A stretch of 64,000 bases of DNA from Methylobacterium soli (GTDB lineage Bacteria > Pseudomonadota > Alphaproteobacteria > Rhizobiales > Beijerinckiaceae). Made by a program: the position numbers and the translations under genes. The notes under the pieces are model-generated. The model was not told where the DNA came from and did not search any database. It worked only from the letters and a program-made list of their open reading frames with translations. Below, in pieces: positions 7,507 to 16,029 of this stretch (its first letter is position 1; the number at the start of each line of letters is the position of its first letter). The stretch is from assembly GCF_008806385.1 (NCBI RefSeq), contig NZ_VZZK01000019.1, forward strand, positions 45,618 through 109,617, in the 5' to 3' direction.

Positions 7507-8687
7507 AGCCTGTCCTCGGAGTTGCGGGCGCCGTCGCCGCGCTCTTTCTCACCATCGCGATGTTCGGGACGGCGGGATGGACCCGCCCCCCGCTCGCCGT
7601 CAGCCAGAACGGCTTCCGCGGCACCGGCATGGACCAGGTCGAGTCCCGGGCGGACGCGATCGCGGTCAAGGCCGAGAACGTGGCGCCGGCGCCGGCGGAC
7701 CCGGCCGAGCCCGGGGGTGAACTCGCCGGCAAGACCTACGAGAACGTCAAGGTCCTGCAGAACCTGACCACGAACGAGTTCAACCGTCTGATGGTCTCGA
7801 TGACGGAGTGGGTCAGCCCGGAACAGGGCTGCACCTATTGCCACAACACCGAGAACATGGCCGATGACAGCCTCTACCAGAAGCGCGTCGCCCGGCGCAT
7901 GCTGCAGATGACCCAGCACATCAACAGCACCTGGAAGGAGAGCCACGTCCACGACGTCGGCGTCACCTGCTACACCTGCCATCGCGGCCAGCCCGTCCCC
8001 GCCAACGTCTGGTTCACGGATCCGGGCCCGAACGCGACCTCGGGCTTCATCCCCCGCAACAACGGCCAGAACCTCGCCAAACCCTCCGTCGGCCTCAGCT
8101 CGCTGCCCTACGACACCCTGACCGAGTTCCTCGGCCAGAAGGAGATCGACAACAACGTCATCCGGGTGAACGCGACCACGGCGCTCCCCACGGGCAAGGG
8201 CAAGCCGATCCAGGCGGCGGAGAAGACCTACGGCCTGATGATCCACATGTCGCAGGGGCTGGGGGTGAATTGCACCTTCTGCCACAACACCCGGGCGATC
8301 TCGAACTGGTCCGAGAGCACGCCCCAGCGTGTCGCGGCCTGGCACGGCATCCGGATGGTGCGCGACCTCAACGGCAACTACCTCGAGCCGCTGCTCTCGA
8401 CCTTCCCGCGCAACCGCCTCGGCGCGCTGGGCGACGTGCCGAAGGTGAACTGCACCACCTGCCACAACGGCGTGAGCAAGCCCCTGAACGGCGCCCACGT
8501 GGTGGAGACGTATCCGGAGCTCGCCGGGCCCGTGGTGGCGGAAGCACCGACCGGCGCGGCAGTCCCGGCGCCGGCACCCGCGAGCCCAATGCCGGCAAGC
8601 CCCGTGCCTGCGAGCCCGATGCCGGCAAGTCCTGCGCCTGCGAGCCCCGTGCCCGCCAACCCGGCGCCCGACGCGCCGAAACCCTGA
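7503..8687 (+). CDS. pufC: PufC, reaction centre tetrahaem cytochrome c subunit
   Basis: 394-residue periplasmic electron donor to the photo-oxidised special pair. Four CxxCH haem sites are visible at about residues 110-114 (CTYCH), 156-160 (CYTCH), 257-261 (CTFCH) and 317-321 (CTTCH), in the two-plus-two arrangement of the family. The N-terminus has one hydrophobic segment (about residues 4-25) but no lipobox cysteine, so it is probably a membrane-anchored form rather than the lipoprotein known from Blastochloris viridis. The last roughly 40 residues are a Pro/Ala/Ser repeat tail (see 8580). The start overlaps pufM, so it is the last gene of the operon. Confidence 0.97.
   Translation: MKPVLGVAGAVAALFLTIAMFGTAGWTRPPLAVSQNGFRGTGMDQVESRADAIAVKAENVAPAPADPAEPGGELAGKTYENVKVLQNLTTNEFNRLMVSMTEWVSPEQGCTYCHNTENMADDSLYQKRVARRMLQMTQHINSTWKESHVHDVGVTCYTCHRGQPVPANVWFTDPGPNATSGFIPRNNGQNLAKPSVGLSSLPYDTLTEFLGQKEIDNNVIRVNATTALPTGKGKPIQAAEKTYGLMIHMSQGLGVNCTFCHNTRAISNWSESTPQRVAAWHGIRMVRDLNGNYLEPLLSTFPRNRLGALGDVPKVNCTTCHNGVSKPLNGAHVVETYPELAGPVVAEAPTGAAVPAPAPASPMPASPVPASPMPASPAPASPVPANPAPDAPKP
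8580..8669 (+). repeat. Three 30-bp tandem repeats in the 3' end of pufC
   Basis: Units start at 8580, 8610 and 8640. The first two are nearly identical and the third has diverged. They encode a low-complexity tail of the type ASPMPASPVP. The repeat number is a multiple of codons, so slippage would change tail length without breaking the frame. Confidence 0.85.
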
Positions 8688-8718
8688 TCCGCCGGATCGG
8701 GACCACACACAGTCTCAG

Positions 8719-8746
8719 CGGCCGCCGGAATCCTCTCCGGCGGCCG
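8719..8746 (+). terminator. Terminator of the bch-puf operon
   Basis: A perfect 11-bp GC-rich stem pairs 8719-8729 with 8736-8746 around a 6-nt loop and is followed by TTGCCTT. It lies 31 nt after the pufC stop. The T-tract is weak, as is common in GC-rich genomes. Confidence 0.75.
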
Positions 8747-8751
8747 TTGCC

Positions 8752-9012
8752 TTGCGCGGGGCATCGCGGCGAGAACACGGGCGAATAGGCATTCAGGGCT
8801 CTCTTCGAACGCCGCCCGAGCCTCGTCCCCCGCGCCGCGCCGCGCATCGCGCCAAGTCTTGCCTTCCAAGTCTTGCCTTGACGGGGCGAATCCTGATAAG
8901 GGAGCCGCCTTTCCGCGATGTGTCAGCTGCCATCGCCGGGGATGCCGTGAGGCGCCCCCGTCCCCGAGACTCTTTGCATGGGCGGCCGGCCTCCACCGCG
9001 CCGAGTAAGACG
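8752..9012 (+). other. Non-coding stretch before rpmJ
   Basis: Nothing beyond the puf terminator and the presumed rpmJ promoter and leader is recognisable here. The frame of rpmJ is open back to 8752 but has no coding character. Confidence 0.4.
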
Positions 9013-9138
9013 ATGAAGATTCGCAACTCGCTGAAGTCGCTCCGCGGCCGGCACCGTGACAACCAGCTCGTGCGTCGCAAGGGCCGGGTCTACGTCATCA
9101 ACAAGACCCAGAAGCGCTTCAAGGCCCGCCAGGGCTGA
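9013..9138 (+). CDS. rpmJ: 50S ribosomal protein L36 (zinc-free type)
   Basis: 41-residue basic protein starting MKIRNSLKSLRGRHRDNQLV and ending KTQKRFKARQG, clearly L36. The zinc-ribbon cysteines of the classical form are absent, so this is the C-minus form (YkgO type) that is usual in alphaproteobacteria. It is monocistronic: the next gene starts about 100 nt later in another frame, and the upstream puf operon has its own terminator. Confidence 0.96.
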   Translation: MKIRNSLKSLRGRHRDNQLVRRKGRVYVINKTQKRFKARQG

Positions 9139-9235
9139 GCTTGGCTCGCGCCCGCCGCATTGGCGGGCGCGCCACCGGCAACACGCGGCAAGCGAGCGCG
9201 TTGACGCGCTTGCGCGAGGGGCACAAGCTCCCCGG

Positions 9236-9889
9236 ATGCTGCGCTTTGTCCCGCTCCCCCTCGCGGCGGCCCTCCTGGCCGCCTCGATCTCCGCCCAGGC
9301 GGCCCCGTCCGGCACCCTCCTGCGCGATGGCCAGGGCCGTGAAGGCGCCGGCGAGTCCCGGACTGGCGAGGCCAGACCCGGTGAGGCCAGGCCCGCCAAG
9401 CCGCAGCCGCCGGCCAGCCTGGACGAGCTCTACGACCGGCTGAAGAGCGCCGAGGATCCGGCCGAGGCCAAGGGCATCTCCAAGCTCATCGAGCGCCGCC
9501 TCGACCGCTCCGGTAGCGCCACGGCCGACCTGCTGACCGAGCGCGCGCGCCAGGCGATGTCGACGCAGGACCTGCCCCTCGCGGCCGAGCTGATGGACCG
9601 CGTCACCGCCCTCGAACCCGCCTGGGCCGAGGGCTGGAACCGGCGGGCAACGATCTTCTGGATGCTCTCCGACAAATACGCCGCCATCGCCGACCTGCAA
9701 CGCACCCTGGTGCTGGAGCCGCGCCATTTCGAGGCCTGGGCGGCCCTTGGCCGGATCTATCAATCCGTCGATGACAAGCGGCGGGCCCTCGAATGCTTCC
9801 GGCGCGCCTCCGCCCTCTATCCGCGGATGGAGAAGCTGCAGGACGCCATCGATCGACTCACCCCCGAGGTCGACGGCCGCGAACTCTGA
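9236..9889 (+). CDS. Exported TPR-repeat protein
   Basis: 217 residues. A signal peptide is visible at about residues 1-23 (LPLAAALLAASISAQAA), followed by a charged low-complexity linker with a GEARP duplication. The C-terminal part (about residues 95-205) has TPR-like helices, for example AWAEGWNRRATIFWML, HFEAWAALGRIYQ and RRALECFRRASALYP. TPR proteins of this kind scaffold protein contacts in the periplasm; no specific partner can be named. The start at 9236 gives the signal peptide directly. The stop shares a base with the ATG of the following hydrolase gene, so the two are probably co-translated. Confidence 0.85.
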   Translation: MLRFVPLPLAAALLAASISAQAAPSGTLLRDGQGREGAGESRTGEARPGEARPAKPQPPASLDELYDRLKSAEDPAEAKGISKLIERRLDRSGSATADLLTERARQAMSTQDLPLAAELMDRVTALEPAWAEGWNRRATIFWMLSDKYAAIADLQRTLVLEPRHFEAWAALGRIYQSVDDKRRALECFRRASALYPRMEKLQDAIDRLTPEVDGREL

Positions 9890-10902
9890 TGGTCGCCCTG
9901 AATGCGCTCGCGGCGCTCCTCGGCCTCGCGGCGGCTTTGGTCGGCGCGGTTCTCGCGGCCGGCGCCCTCGCGACTTTGATCATCACCCTGCGGGTCGGGG
10001 CGCAGCATCCGCCCGCCGGCCCCTTCGTGGCTGTCACGGGCGGGCGCCTCGCCACGATCGAGGCCGGGCCCCGCGAGGGCGCGCGGGGCACCGTGGTGCT
10101 GCTGCACGGGGCATCCGCCAACGCCGCCGATCCGATGGAGGGCGTCGGGCGCACCCTGGCCGCGCGGGGATTCCGGGTCATCGCCTTCGATCGTCCCGGC
10201 TTCGGCTGGAGCGACCGCCTCGCGGGGGCCGGTGCCGCCGGCCCCGCCCCGCAGGGCGCCGCCATCGCGGAGGCCCTGGAACGCCTCGGGATCGGCCCGG
10301 CAATCGTGCTCGGGCATTCCTGGGCCGGCGCCCTCGCCCTCAGCCTCGCCCTCGATTACCCGGAGCGGGTCGCCGGCCTCGTGCTGGTCGCGCCGGTCGC
10401 GCGGCCGTTCCCGCCGCGGGGCGCGATTCCCTGGTATCTACGGCTGGCCGTGCAACCGCCGGTCGCCTGGCTGCTGAGCCGCACGCTCGCCGCGCCGGTC
10501 GGGCTCCAATTCCTCGCGGGGGCCGCCCGAACGGTCTTCGCCCCGCAGGCCGCGAGCCCGGATTACCTCGCGCGCAGCCGGGCCTCCCTGGTGCTCCGGC
10601 CCGGGACCATGCTGGCGAACGTGCAGGACCTCATCGGTCTCGGGCCGGCGCTCGAGGCCCTGAGCCCGCGCTACGAAACCCTTCGGGTTCCCACCGTGAT
10701 CGTGGCGGGCGGGGCCGATCCGGTGGTGCGCACGGACCAGCAGGCGGAGCCGCTCGCCGCCGCAATCCCCGGCGCGCGCCTCGTCGTGCTGCCCGGCATC
10801 GGCCACATGGTGCAGTACGTGGCGGCCGACGCCCTCGCGACGGAGGTCTCACGCCTGGCGGACCGCCTCGCGGATCGGGCCGCGGAACCGGCGGCCCCTT
10901 GA
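9889..10902 (+). CDS. Alpha/beta hydrolase
   Basis: 337 residues. An N-terminal transmembrane segment (about residues 5-36) is followed by an alpha/beta hydrolase fold. The oxyanion region is LLHGASANA (about 71-79), and the nucleophile elbow GHSWAG places the catalytic serine at residue 144. The acid is probably the Asp in GGADPVV and the histidine that in GIGHMVQ near the C-terminus. The whole triad is present, so the protein should be an active esterase, lipase or similar; the substrate is unknown. It overlaps the TPR gene by one base (TGATG) and is convergent with pyk. Confidence 0.88.
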   Translation: MVALNALAALLGLAAALVGAVLAAGALATLIITLRVGAQHPPAGPFVAVTGGRLATIEAGPREGARGTVVLLHGASANAADPMEGVGRTLAARGFRVIAFDRPGFGWSDRLAGAGAAGPAPQGAAIAEALERLGIGPAIVLGHSWAGALALSLALDYPERVAGLVLVAPVARPFPPRGAIPWYLRLAVQPPVAWLLSRTLAAPVGLQFLAGAARTVFAPQAASPDYLARSRASLVLRPGTMLANVQDLIGLGPALEALSPRYETLRVPTVIVAGGADPVVRTDQQAEPLAAAIPGARLVVLPGIGHMVQYVAADALATEVSRLADRLADRAAEPAAP

Positions 10903-10906
10903 GCGT

Positions 10907-10925
10907 CCCCGGGGCGAACCCGGGG
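10907..10925. terminator. Hairpin between convergent hydrolase and pyk genes
   Basis: A 7-bp stem CCCCGGG/CCCGGGG with a 5-nt loop lies between the two stops. It could terminate in both directions; no T-tract is present. Confidence 0.45.
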
Positions 10926-10934
10926 GGCGAAGCC

Positions 10935-12383
10935 TCAGGCCTTGGCGGCGTGTTCGCGGGTGATGAAGGCGATGCGCACGAGGTTGGTGGCCCCGGGCGT
11001 TCCGAAGGGGACGCCCGCCACCACGATCACCCGGTCGCCGATCTCGGCGAAGCGCTCGCGCACGGCGAATTTCGCCGCCCGGAACGCCATGTCGTCGACG
11101 TCGCTCGCGTCGTTGGTGACGATCGGGTGCGTGCCCCAGGCCATGGCGAGGCGGCGCGCCGTCTCGCGCTTCGGCGTCAGGGCGATCACGCTGGCATTCG
11201 GGCGTGAGCGCGCGAGGCGCAAGGCCGTCGAGCCCGAATGCGTCCAGGCCATGATGGCGTTGAGACCGAGCGCATCGACCATCTGGTGGGCGGCGGCCGC
11301 GATGGCGTCGGCCGCGGTGGCCTCGGGATCCGAGCGCTGGGCGGTCAGGATCGTCCAGTAGAGGGCGTCCTTCTCGACCTGCTCGGCGATGCGGCTCATG
11401 GTCGAGATCGCCTCGATCGGGAAGGCGCCGGACGCGCTCTCGGCCGAGAGCATCACGGCATCCGCGCCCTCGTAGACGGCGGTCGCCACGTCCGAGACCT
11501 CGGCGCGGGTCGGGACGGGCGCCGTGATCATCGATTCGAGCATCTGCGTCGCGACGACCACGGGCTTGCCGAGGCGGCGGGCGCCGCGGGTGATGCGCTT
11601 CTGGACGCCGGGCACCTGTTCGAGGGGCATCTCGACGCCGAGATCGCCGCGCGCGACCATCAGGCCGTCCGAGACCTCCATGATCTCGTCGAGGCGGGTC
11701 AGCGCCTGCGGCTTCTCGATCTTGGCCATCACCAGGGCGCGCCCGGCACAGACCTTCTTGACCTCCGCGACGTCCTCAGGTCGCTGCACGAAGGAGACGG
11801 CGATCCAGTCGGCACCGGCATTGAGGCCGGCCTCGAGGTCCGAGCGGTCCTTCTCGGTCATCGCCGGCATCGGGATGACGGTGTGGGGCAGGGAGACGCC
11901 CTTGCGGTTCGAGATGCGGCCGCCGACCTCGACGCGGGTCACGGCGCGGCCCTCGCTCACCTCCGTCACGGTGAGGCGCAGCTTGCCGTCATCGATGATG
12001 ACGGAATGGCCGGGCTCCAGCGCCGAGAGGATCTCGGGATGGGGCAGGTAGACCCGGTTCACGTCGCCGGGGGTCTGATCGCTGTCGAAGGCGAAGCTCG
12101 CGCCGTTCTCCAGCATGGCGCTGCCCTCCGCGAAGGCACCGACGCGCAGCTTCGGGCCCTGCAGGTCGACCAGGATCGCGATCGGGCGCTTGGCCTCGCG
12201 CTCGATGGCGCGGATCACCTCGATCTTCTCGGGCAGCCGCTCGCGGGGCAGGTGGCTCATGTTGAGGCGGAAGACGTCGGCGCCGGCATGGAACAGCTTC
12301 GCGATCATCTCCGGGGTGTCGGAAGCCGGCCCCAGAGTGGCGACGATCTTCGTGCGGCGTGAGCGTTTCAATCCGGCCTCCAT
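10935..12383 (-). CDS. pyk: Pyruvate kinase (first copy)
   Basis: 482 residues. Converts phosphoenolpyruvate and ADP to pyruvate and ATP. The N-terminal catalytic barrel shows TKIVATLGPASDTPEMI, RLNMSHLP and the substrate/metal region MAKIEKPQA with VARGDLGVEMPLEQVP. Domain B lies between about residues 75 and 170. The C-terminal effector domain shows WTHSGSTALRLARSRP. Length is normal. It is monocistronic on the minus strand, convergent with the hydrolase gene. A second, clearly different pyruvate kinase is at 53672 and a pyruvate phosphate dikinase at 28542, so the PEP-pyruvate node is represented three times in the window. Confidence 0.96.
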   Translation of the reverse strand: MEAGLKRSRRTKIVATLGPASDTPEMIAKLFHAGADVFRLNMSHLPRERLPEKIEVIRAIEREAKRPIAILVDLQGPKLRVGAFAEGSAMLENGASFAFDSDQTPGDVNRVYLPHPEILSALEPGHSVIIDDGKLRLTVTEVSEGRAVTRVEVGGRISNRKGVSLPHTVIPMPAMTEKDRSDLEAGLNAGADWIAVSFVQRPEDVAEVKKVCAGRALVMAKIEKPQALTRLDEIMEVSDGLMVARGDLGVEMPLEQVPGVQKRITRGARRLGKPVVVATQMLESMITAPVPTRAEVSDVATAVYEGADAVMLSAESASGAFPIEAISTMSRIAEQVEKDALYWTILTAQRSDPEATAADAIAAAAHQMVDALGLNAIMAWTHSGSTALRLARSRPNASVIALTPKRETARRLAMAWGTHPIVTNDASDVDDMAFRAAKFAVRERFAEIGDRVIVVAGVPFGTPGATNLVRIAFITREHAAKA

Positions 12384-12537
12384 CAGGCAGCGCGAAGCCC
12401 GCCGAATTCATCATTGTCCGGCTTTCGGGGCGCGCGGCCACAAGCACCGGCAGGGCGGCCACGTCAAGCGCGGAGCGCGCGCGGCCACGGTTTCGAGGGG
12501 GTGGGGTGCAGCCCGCGCACGGCCCGCCGGGCCGGCC

Positions 12538-13020
12538 TCAGGGCTGCGGCGCGCCGGGCTGGCTCGGGTCCGTGAGCTGGATCGTCCAGCTCTTCTGCTC
12601 GCCGGTATCGACCTCGAAGAAGCCGTTGCGGTCGTAGCCGCGGGCGAGGCAATCCTCGACGCCACGGATCGTGAACTCGGAATCCTTGGTGCACATCAGC
12701 GAGCGCCCGCTCCACTCGCCGCCGCGCGTGTAGTCCACCGCGAAGACGTAGTAGAAGCGGGCCGCGAGCGCCCCCTTGAGCAGGGTCTCGCAGGCCTTCG
12801 GGGTGAGATCCCACCAGCCCTCCGTGACCCAGCCCTGCGGGTCCCGGTAGCCGAGCGCGATGCCGACCTTGCTGGGCGTGAGGTTGCACATGCGCAGATC
12901 CGCGCGGGCCGGCACGGGCGCGAGCCCGAACCCGAGGACCAGCGCGGTCGCGAGGGCGTTTCGAAAGGGGGCGAGGGACAAGCGCCTATCCGACGAGGAT
13001 GATGCGGCAATCGTTGACAT
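12538..13020 (-). CDS. DUF1036 family exported protein
   Basis: 160 residues from the ATG at 13020. The body MCNLTPSKVGIALGYRDPQGW through the Cys-containing SLMCTKDSEFTIRG is typical of DUF1036, a family of secreted proteins of unknown function widespread in alphaproteobacteria. A signal peptide ends at about PVPARA. The chosen ATG overlaps the glycerate kinase gene by 35 nt. An in-frame TTG at 12981, just after that gene's stop, would give a cleaner signal peptide and is a real alternative. It is probably co-transcribed with the upstream glycerate kinase gene. Confidence 0.85.
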   Translation of the reverse strand: MSTIAASSSSDRRLSLAPFRNALATALVLGFGLAPVPARADLRMCNLTPSKVGIALGYRDPQGWVTEGWWDLTPKACETLLKGALAARFYYVFAVDYTRGGEWSGRSLMCTKDSEFTIRGVEDCLARGYDRNGFFEVDTGEQKSWTIQLTDPSQPGAPQP

Positions 13021-14305
13021 TGGTGCGGGTCGGGCCGGGCCGGACGAGATCGCCGATGCTCTCGAAGAAGCGGGTCGAGTCGTTATCGGCGAGCATCGCG
13101 GCCGGATCGAGGCCGGCGGCGCGGGCGCGCGCCAGCGTCGTCGGGTCGACGAGGCCGCCGGCTGGGTCGGTGGCCTCGCCGCGGCCCCCATCGGTGCCGT
13201 CGGTATCGGCCGCGATGCCGGCGATCCCGGCCTCGCCGTCGAGCGCGATGGCGAGCGCCAGGGCGTATTCCTGGTTCGGACCGCCCTCGCCCTCTCCCCG
13301 GATGGTGACGGTGAGCTCGCCGCCCGAGATGAGCGCCGCCTTGCGGCCGGCGGCCTTGATCTCGCGGGCGAGGCGCGCGTGCTCGGCCGCCACCTCGCGG
13401 GCCTCGCCTTCGAGGTCGGAGCCGAGCATCACCACCTCGTAGCCGGCGCCCCGGGCCGCGGCCGCGGCGGCCTCCAGCGCGTCGATCGGCCGGGCGATGA
13501 TGCGGTACTCCGCCCGCGCGAAGGCGGGGTCGCCGGCCTTCGGGGTCTCGTTGGCGGGGTTGTTGAGGAGCACGCGCGCGGCATCGGGCAGCGGGATGCC
13601 GCGCCGCTCGCAGATGGCGCGCGCATCCGCCAGCGTCGAGGGATCGGGCACGGTCGGGCCCGAGGCGATCACGGCCGGGTCGTCGAAGGGCACGTCGGAG
13701 ATCGCGAGCGTCAGGAGCGAGCGGGCGTTCCGGGCCGCCACCGCGAGCCGGCCGCCCTTGATGCGCGAGATGTGCTTGCGCACGGTGTTGATCTCGCCGA
13801 TCGGCGCGCCCGAGCGCAGCAGCGCCTTGGTGATGGCCTGCTTCTCGGGCAGCGTCAGGTCGCCCGCGGGCGCGATCCAGTTGGCGGAGCCGCCGCCGGA
13901 GAGGAGCACCAGCACCTCGTCCTCGGGGCCGGCCTGCCCGGCGATGCGCAGGGCCTCCTTGGTGGCCTCGATGCCGGCGGCGTCGGGCACCGGATGGCCG
14001 GCCTCGACCATGCGGATGCCGGGCGCGTCCTGACCGTAGCCGTGGCGGGCCACCGCGAGGCCGACGATGCGGTCCTCCCCGAGCCCGTGCTGCTCGCGGT
14101 AGAATTGGCTCGCCACCGCCGCCATGCTGCCGCCGGCCTTGCCGGCGCCGAGGATGATGAGGCGACCCGGGCTCGGCGGGGGCAGGTGCGCGGGGAGGCA
14201 CTTGACCGGGTGGGCCGCCGCGATGGCCTCGTCGAGGAAGCCGGTGAGCAGCGTCCGCAGGGCGTTGGCCTGCGCGTCCTGAACGGCGGGAGGGTTGGCG
14301 GTCAT
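12986..14305 (-). CDS. ttuD: Glycerate kinase, GLYCTK/TtuD type
   Basis: 439 residues from ATG 14305. Phosphorylates D-glycerate (2-phosphoglycerate-forming in characterised relatives), which fits the glyoxylate/serine-cycle chemistry of methylotrophs. The MOFRL-type fold is recognisable: GAGKAGGSMA near the N-terminus, the phosphate-binding LSGGGSANW (about residues 120-128), KHISRIKGGRLA, and the C-terminal MOFRL region with LISGGELTVTI, NQEYALALAIAL and AADTDGTDGG. The frame is open upstream, but the start at 14305 (MTANPP) fits family length. The gene symbol could also be gckA in methylotroph usage. Confidence 0.9.
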   Translation of the reverse strand: MTANPPAVQDAQANALRTLLTGFLDEAIAAAHPVKCLPAHLPPPSPGRLIILGAGKAGGSMAAVASQFYREQHGLGEDRIVGLAVARHGYGQDAPGIRMVEAGHPVPDAAGIEATKEALRIAGQAGPEDEVLVLLSGGGSANWIAPAGDLTLPEKQAITKALLRSGAPIGEINTVRKHISRIKGGRLAVAARNARSLLTLAISDVPFDDPAVIASGPTVPDPSTLADARAICERRGIPLPDAARVLLNNPANETPKAGDPAFARAEYRIIARPIDALEAAAAAARGAGYEVVMLGSDLEGEAREVAAEHARLAREIKAAGRKAALISGGELTVTIRGEGEGGPNQEYALALAIALDGEAGIAGIAADTDGTDGGRGEATDPAGGLVDPTTLARARAAGLDPAAMLADNDSTRFFESIGDLVRPGPTRTNVNDCRIILVG

Positions 14306-14474
14306 GCGGGCTTCCTCGGGCGTCCTGTCCTGTCTGTCGTGCGTCCTCGCCTTCGCGCCCGCCTGAGCGAGGGGAGGGCGACGGGCCGGATTGTTGCCGT
14401 GAGCGCACGATCCTTGATACGTGCTCTGCCCGAGCCTCGACGCATCGGCAAGCTTGAAACGAACCGGATCCCGC

Positions 14475-15227
14475 ATGGCCGCCTCGCACCCGCCCCATCC
14501 CGTCGAGACGGTTCCGGGCAATCCGGCCCTCGGGATGCTGATCCTCTGCGACCACGCCTCGAACTTCGTGCCCGAGGATCTCGACCTCGGGGTGGCCGAG
14601 GCCGAGTTCGCCCGCCACATCGCCTACGACATCGGCGCGGCCGGAGTGACGCGCCGGCTCGCGGCCGCACTCGGCGTCCCGGCGATCCTGACCCGGTTCT
14701 CCCGGCTCATCATCGACCCGAACCGCGGCCGCGCCGACCCGACCCTGGTGATGCGCTTGTCGGACGGGGCGGTGGTGCCCGGCAATGCCCGCATCGACGA
14801 GGCCGGCAGGGCCGAGCGCATCGCCCGCTTCTACGACCCCTACGACCGGGCGATCGAGGCCGGGGTCGCGGCCGGCGAGGCGGCCGGCGCCCCCCCCGCC
14901 ATCGTGACGATCCACAGCTTCACGCCGTATTGGCGCGGCGTCGCCCGGCCCTGGCAGGTCGGCATCCTGTACGACCGGGACGACCGCCTCAGCGCCCCCC
15001 TGATCGCGGGCCTGCGCGCCGACCCGGCCGGGCTCACCGTCGGCGACAACGAGCCCTATGGCGGCGGCCTGCCCGGAGACACGATCGACCGGCACGCCAT
15101 GGCGCGGAAGCTGCCGAACGCCCTCGTGGAGATCCGGCAGGATCTGATTGCCGGCGAGGCGGGTCAGGCCGCCTGGGCGCAACGGTTCGCGCGGCTTCTG
15201 CGGCCCCACCTGGCACGCGCCGCTTGA
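14475..15227 (+). CDS. N-formylglutamate amidohydrolase family protein
   Basis: 250 residues. Members hydrolyse N-formyl-L-glutamate to formate and glutamate in histidine degradation, though many homologues are uncharacterised. Family marks include LILCDHASNFVPEDL near residue 20, the region DIGAAGVTRRLA, RLIIDPNRG, the histidine in TIHSFTP, and the ending IEIRQDLI-like block LVEIRQDLIAG. The start at 14475 is preferred over 14421 because it begins close to the conserved core. No hut genes are nearby, so the physiological substrate is uncertain. It is divergent from the glycerate kinase gene. Confidence 0.85.
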   Translation: MAASHPPHPVETVPGNPALGMLILCDHASNFVPEDLDLGVAEAEFARHIAYDIGAAGVTRRLAAALGVPAILTRFSRLIIDPNRGRADPTLVMRLSDGAVVPGNARIDEAGRAERIARFYDPYDRAIEAGVAAGEAAGAPPAIVTIHSFTPYWRGVARPWQVGILYDRDDRLSAPLIAGLRADPAGLTVGDNEPYGGGLPGDTIDRHAMARKLPNALVEIRQDLIAGEAGQAAWAQRFARLLRPHLARAA

Positions 15228-15322
15228 CGCGGCCGGCGCGAGCCCTGACCTCAAGCCGACCGGATGTCTTAAACCTGCAGAGATGTCCCGCGCCTGCGGA
15301 CCGTCCCTCAGAGGAGCATGTC

Positions 15323-15631
15323 ATGAGTGAGATCGATGCCAACACCCAGACCGAACTCGAGGCCGCGGTCTTCCGGCGCCTCGTCGCGCATCTGCGCAAC
15401 CGCACCGACGTGCAGAACATCGATCTGATGAATCTCGCGGGCTTCTGCCGCAACTGCCTGTCGAACTGGCTCAAGGACGCCGCCGACGCGCGCGGCCTGC
15501 CGCTCACCAAGGACGAGAGCCGCGAGCAGGTCTACGGCATGCCCTATGCGGAGTGGAAGGCGCAGCATCAGGCCGAGGCGAGCCCCGAGCAGCAGGCCGC
15601 CTTCACCAAGGCGCAGGCCGAGCCCCATTGA
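15323..15631 (+). CDS. DUF1244 domain protein
   Basis: 102 residues. The small conserved family DUF1244 is recognisable from VFRRLVAHLRNRTDVQNIDLM, the CxxC-like GFCRNCLSNW at about residues 42-51, and YGMPYAEWKA. Function is unknown; the cysteine pair could bind metal or form a disulphide. AGAGGAG lies about 10 nt upstream of the ATG. It is followed 94 nt later by gapR in the same direction. Confidence 0.92.
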   Translation: MSEIDANTQTELEAAVFRRLVAHLRNRTDVQNIDLMNLAGFCRNCLSNWLKDAADARGLPLTKDESREQVYGMPYAEWKAQHQAEASPEQQAAFTKAQAEPH

Positions 15632-15725
15632 GGCGCCGGTCCAGGATAATCTCCCGGTAAGGTTGCTGGATTACGAAACCGGTCAGGGCGCATCGCACGG
15701 TGCGCATGCTCACGAGGAAATCACC

Positions 15726-15992
15726 ATGGCCGCCTCCGCCGCCCCCGCCGTCGACCCATCCTCGGTCGCGGCCGACCAGCTGAAGAGCTTCATCGAGCGC
15801 ATCGAGCGCCTGGAGGAGGAGAAGGCGGGCCTCGCGGGCGACATCAAGGACGTCTATGCCGAGGCCAAGGGCAACGGCTTCGACACCAAGGCCCTGCGCA
15901 AGATCGTGTCGCTGCGCAAGAAGGACCATGCCGAGCGCCAGGAGGAGGAGGCGATCCTCGAGCTCTACATGCAGGCTCTCGGAATGGCGTAG
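15726..15992 (+). CDS. gapR: GapR family DNA-binding protein (DUF2312)
   Basis: 88-residue protein of the GapR/DUF2312 family. In Caulobacter GapR is a coiled-coil clamp that binds overtwisted AT-rich DNA ahead of polymerases and is essential for chromosome replication. The first 17 residues are an Ala/Pro-rich extension. The conserved core begins DQLKSFIERIERLEEEKAG and continues with the heptad-rich helix and KGNGFDTKALRKIVSLRKKD. Length is close to the 89 residues of Caulobacter GapR. The gene symbol is transferred by family. Confidence 0.92.
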   Translation: MAASAAPAVDPSSVAADQLKSFIERIERLEEEKAGLAGDIKDVYAEAKGNGFDTKALRKIVSLRKKDHAERQEEEAILELYMQALGMA

Positions 15993-16029
15993 CTCCAGGA
16001 TGGCGTAAAAGCCCCGGCGCCGCGCTCCC

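Noticed and set aside
12860..15631. 923-codon plus-strand frame
   Set aside because: Only its last 102 codons are a real gene (DUF1244); the rest is antisense to the DUF1036 and glycerate kinase genes or out of frame with the amidohydrolase gene.
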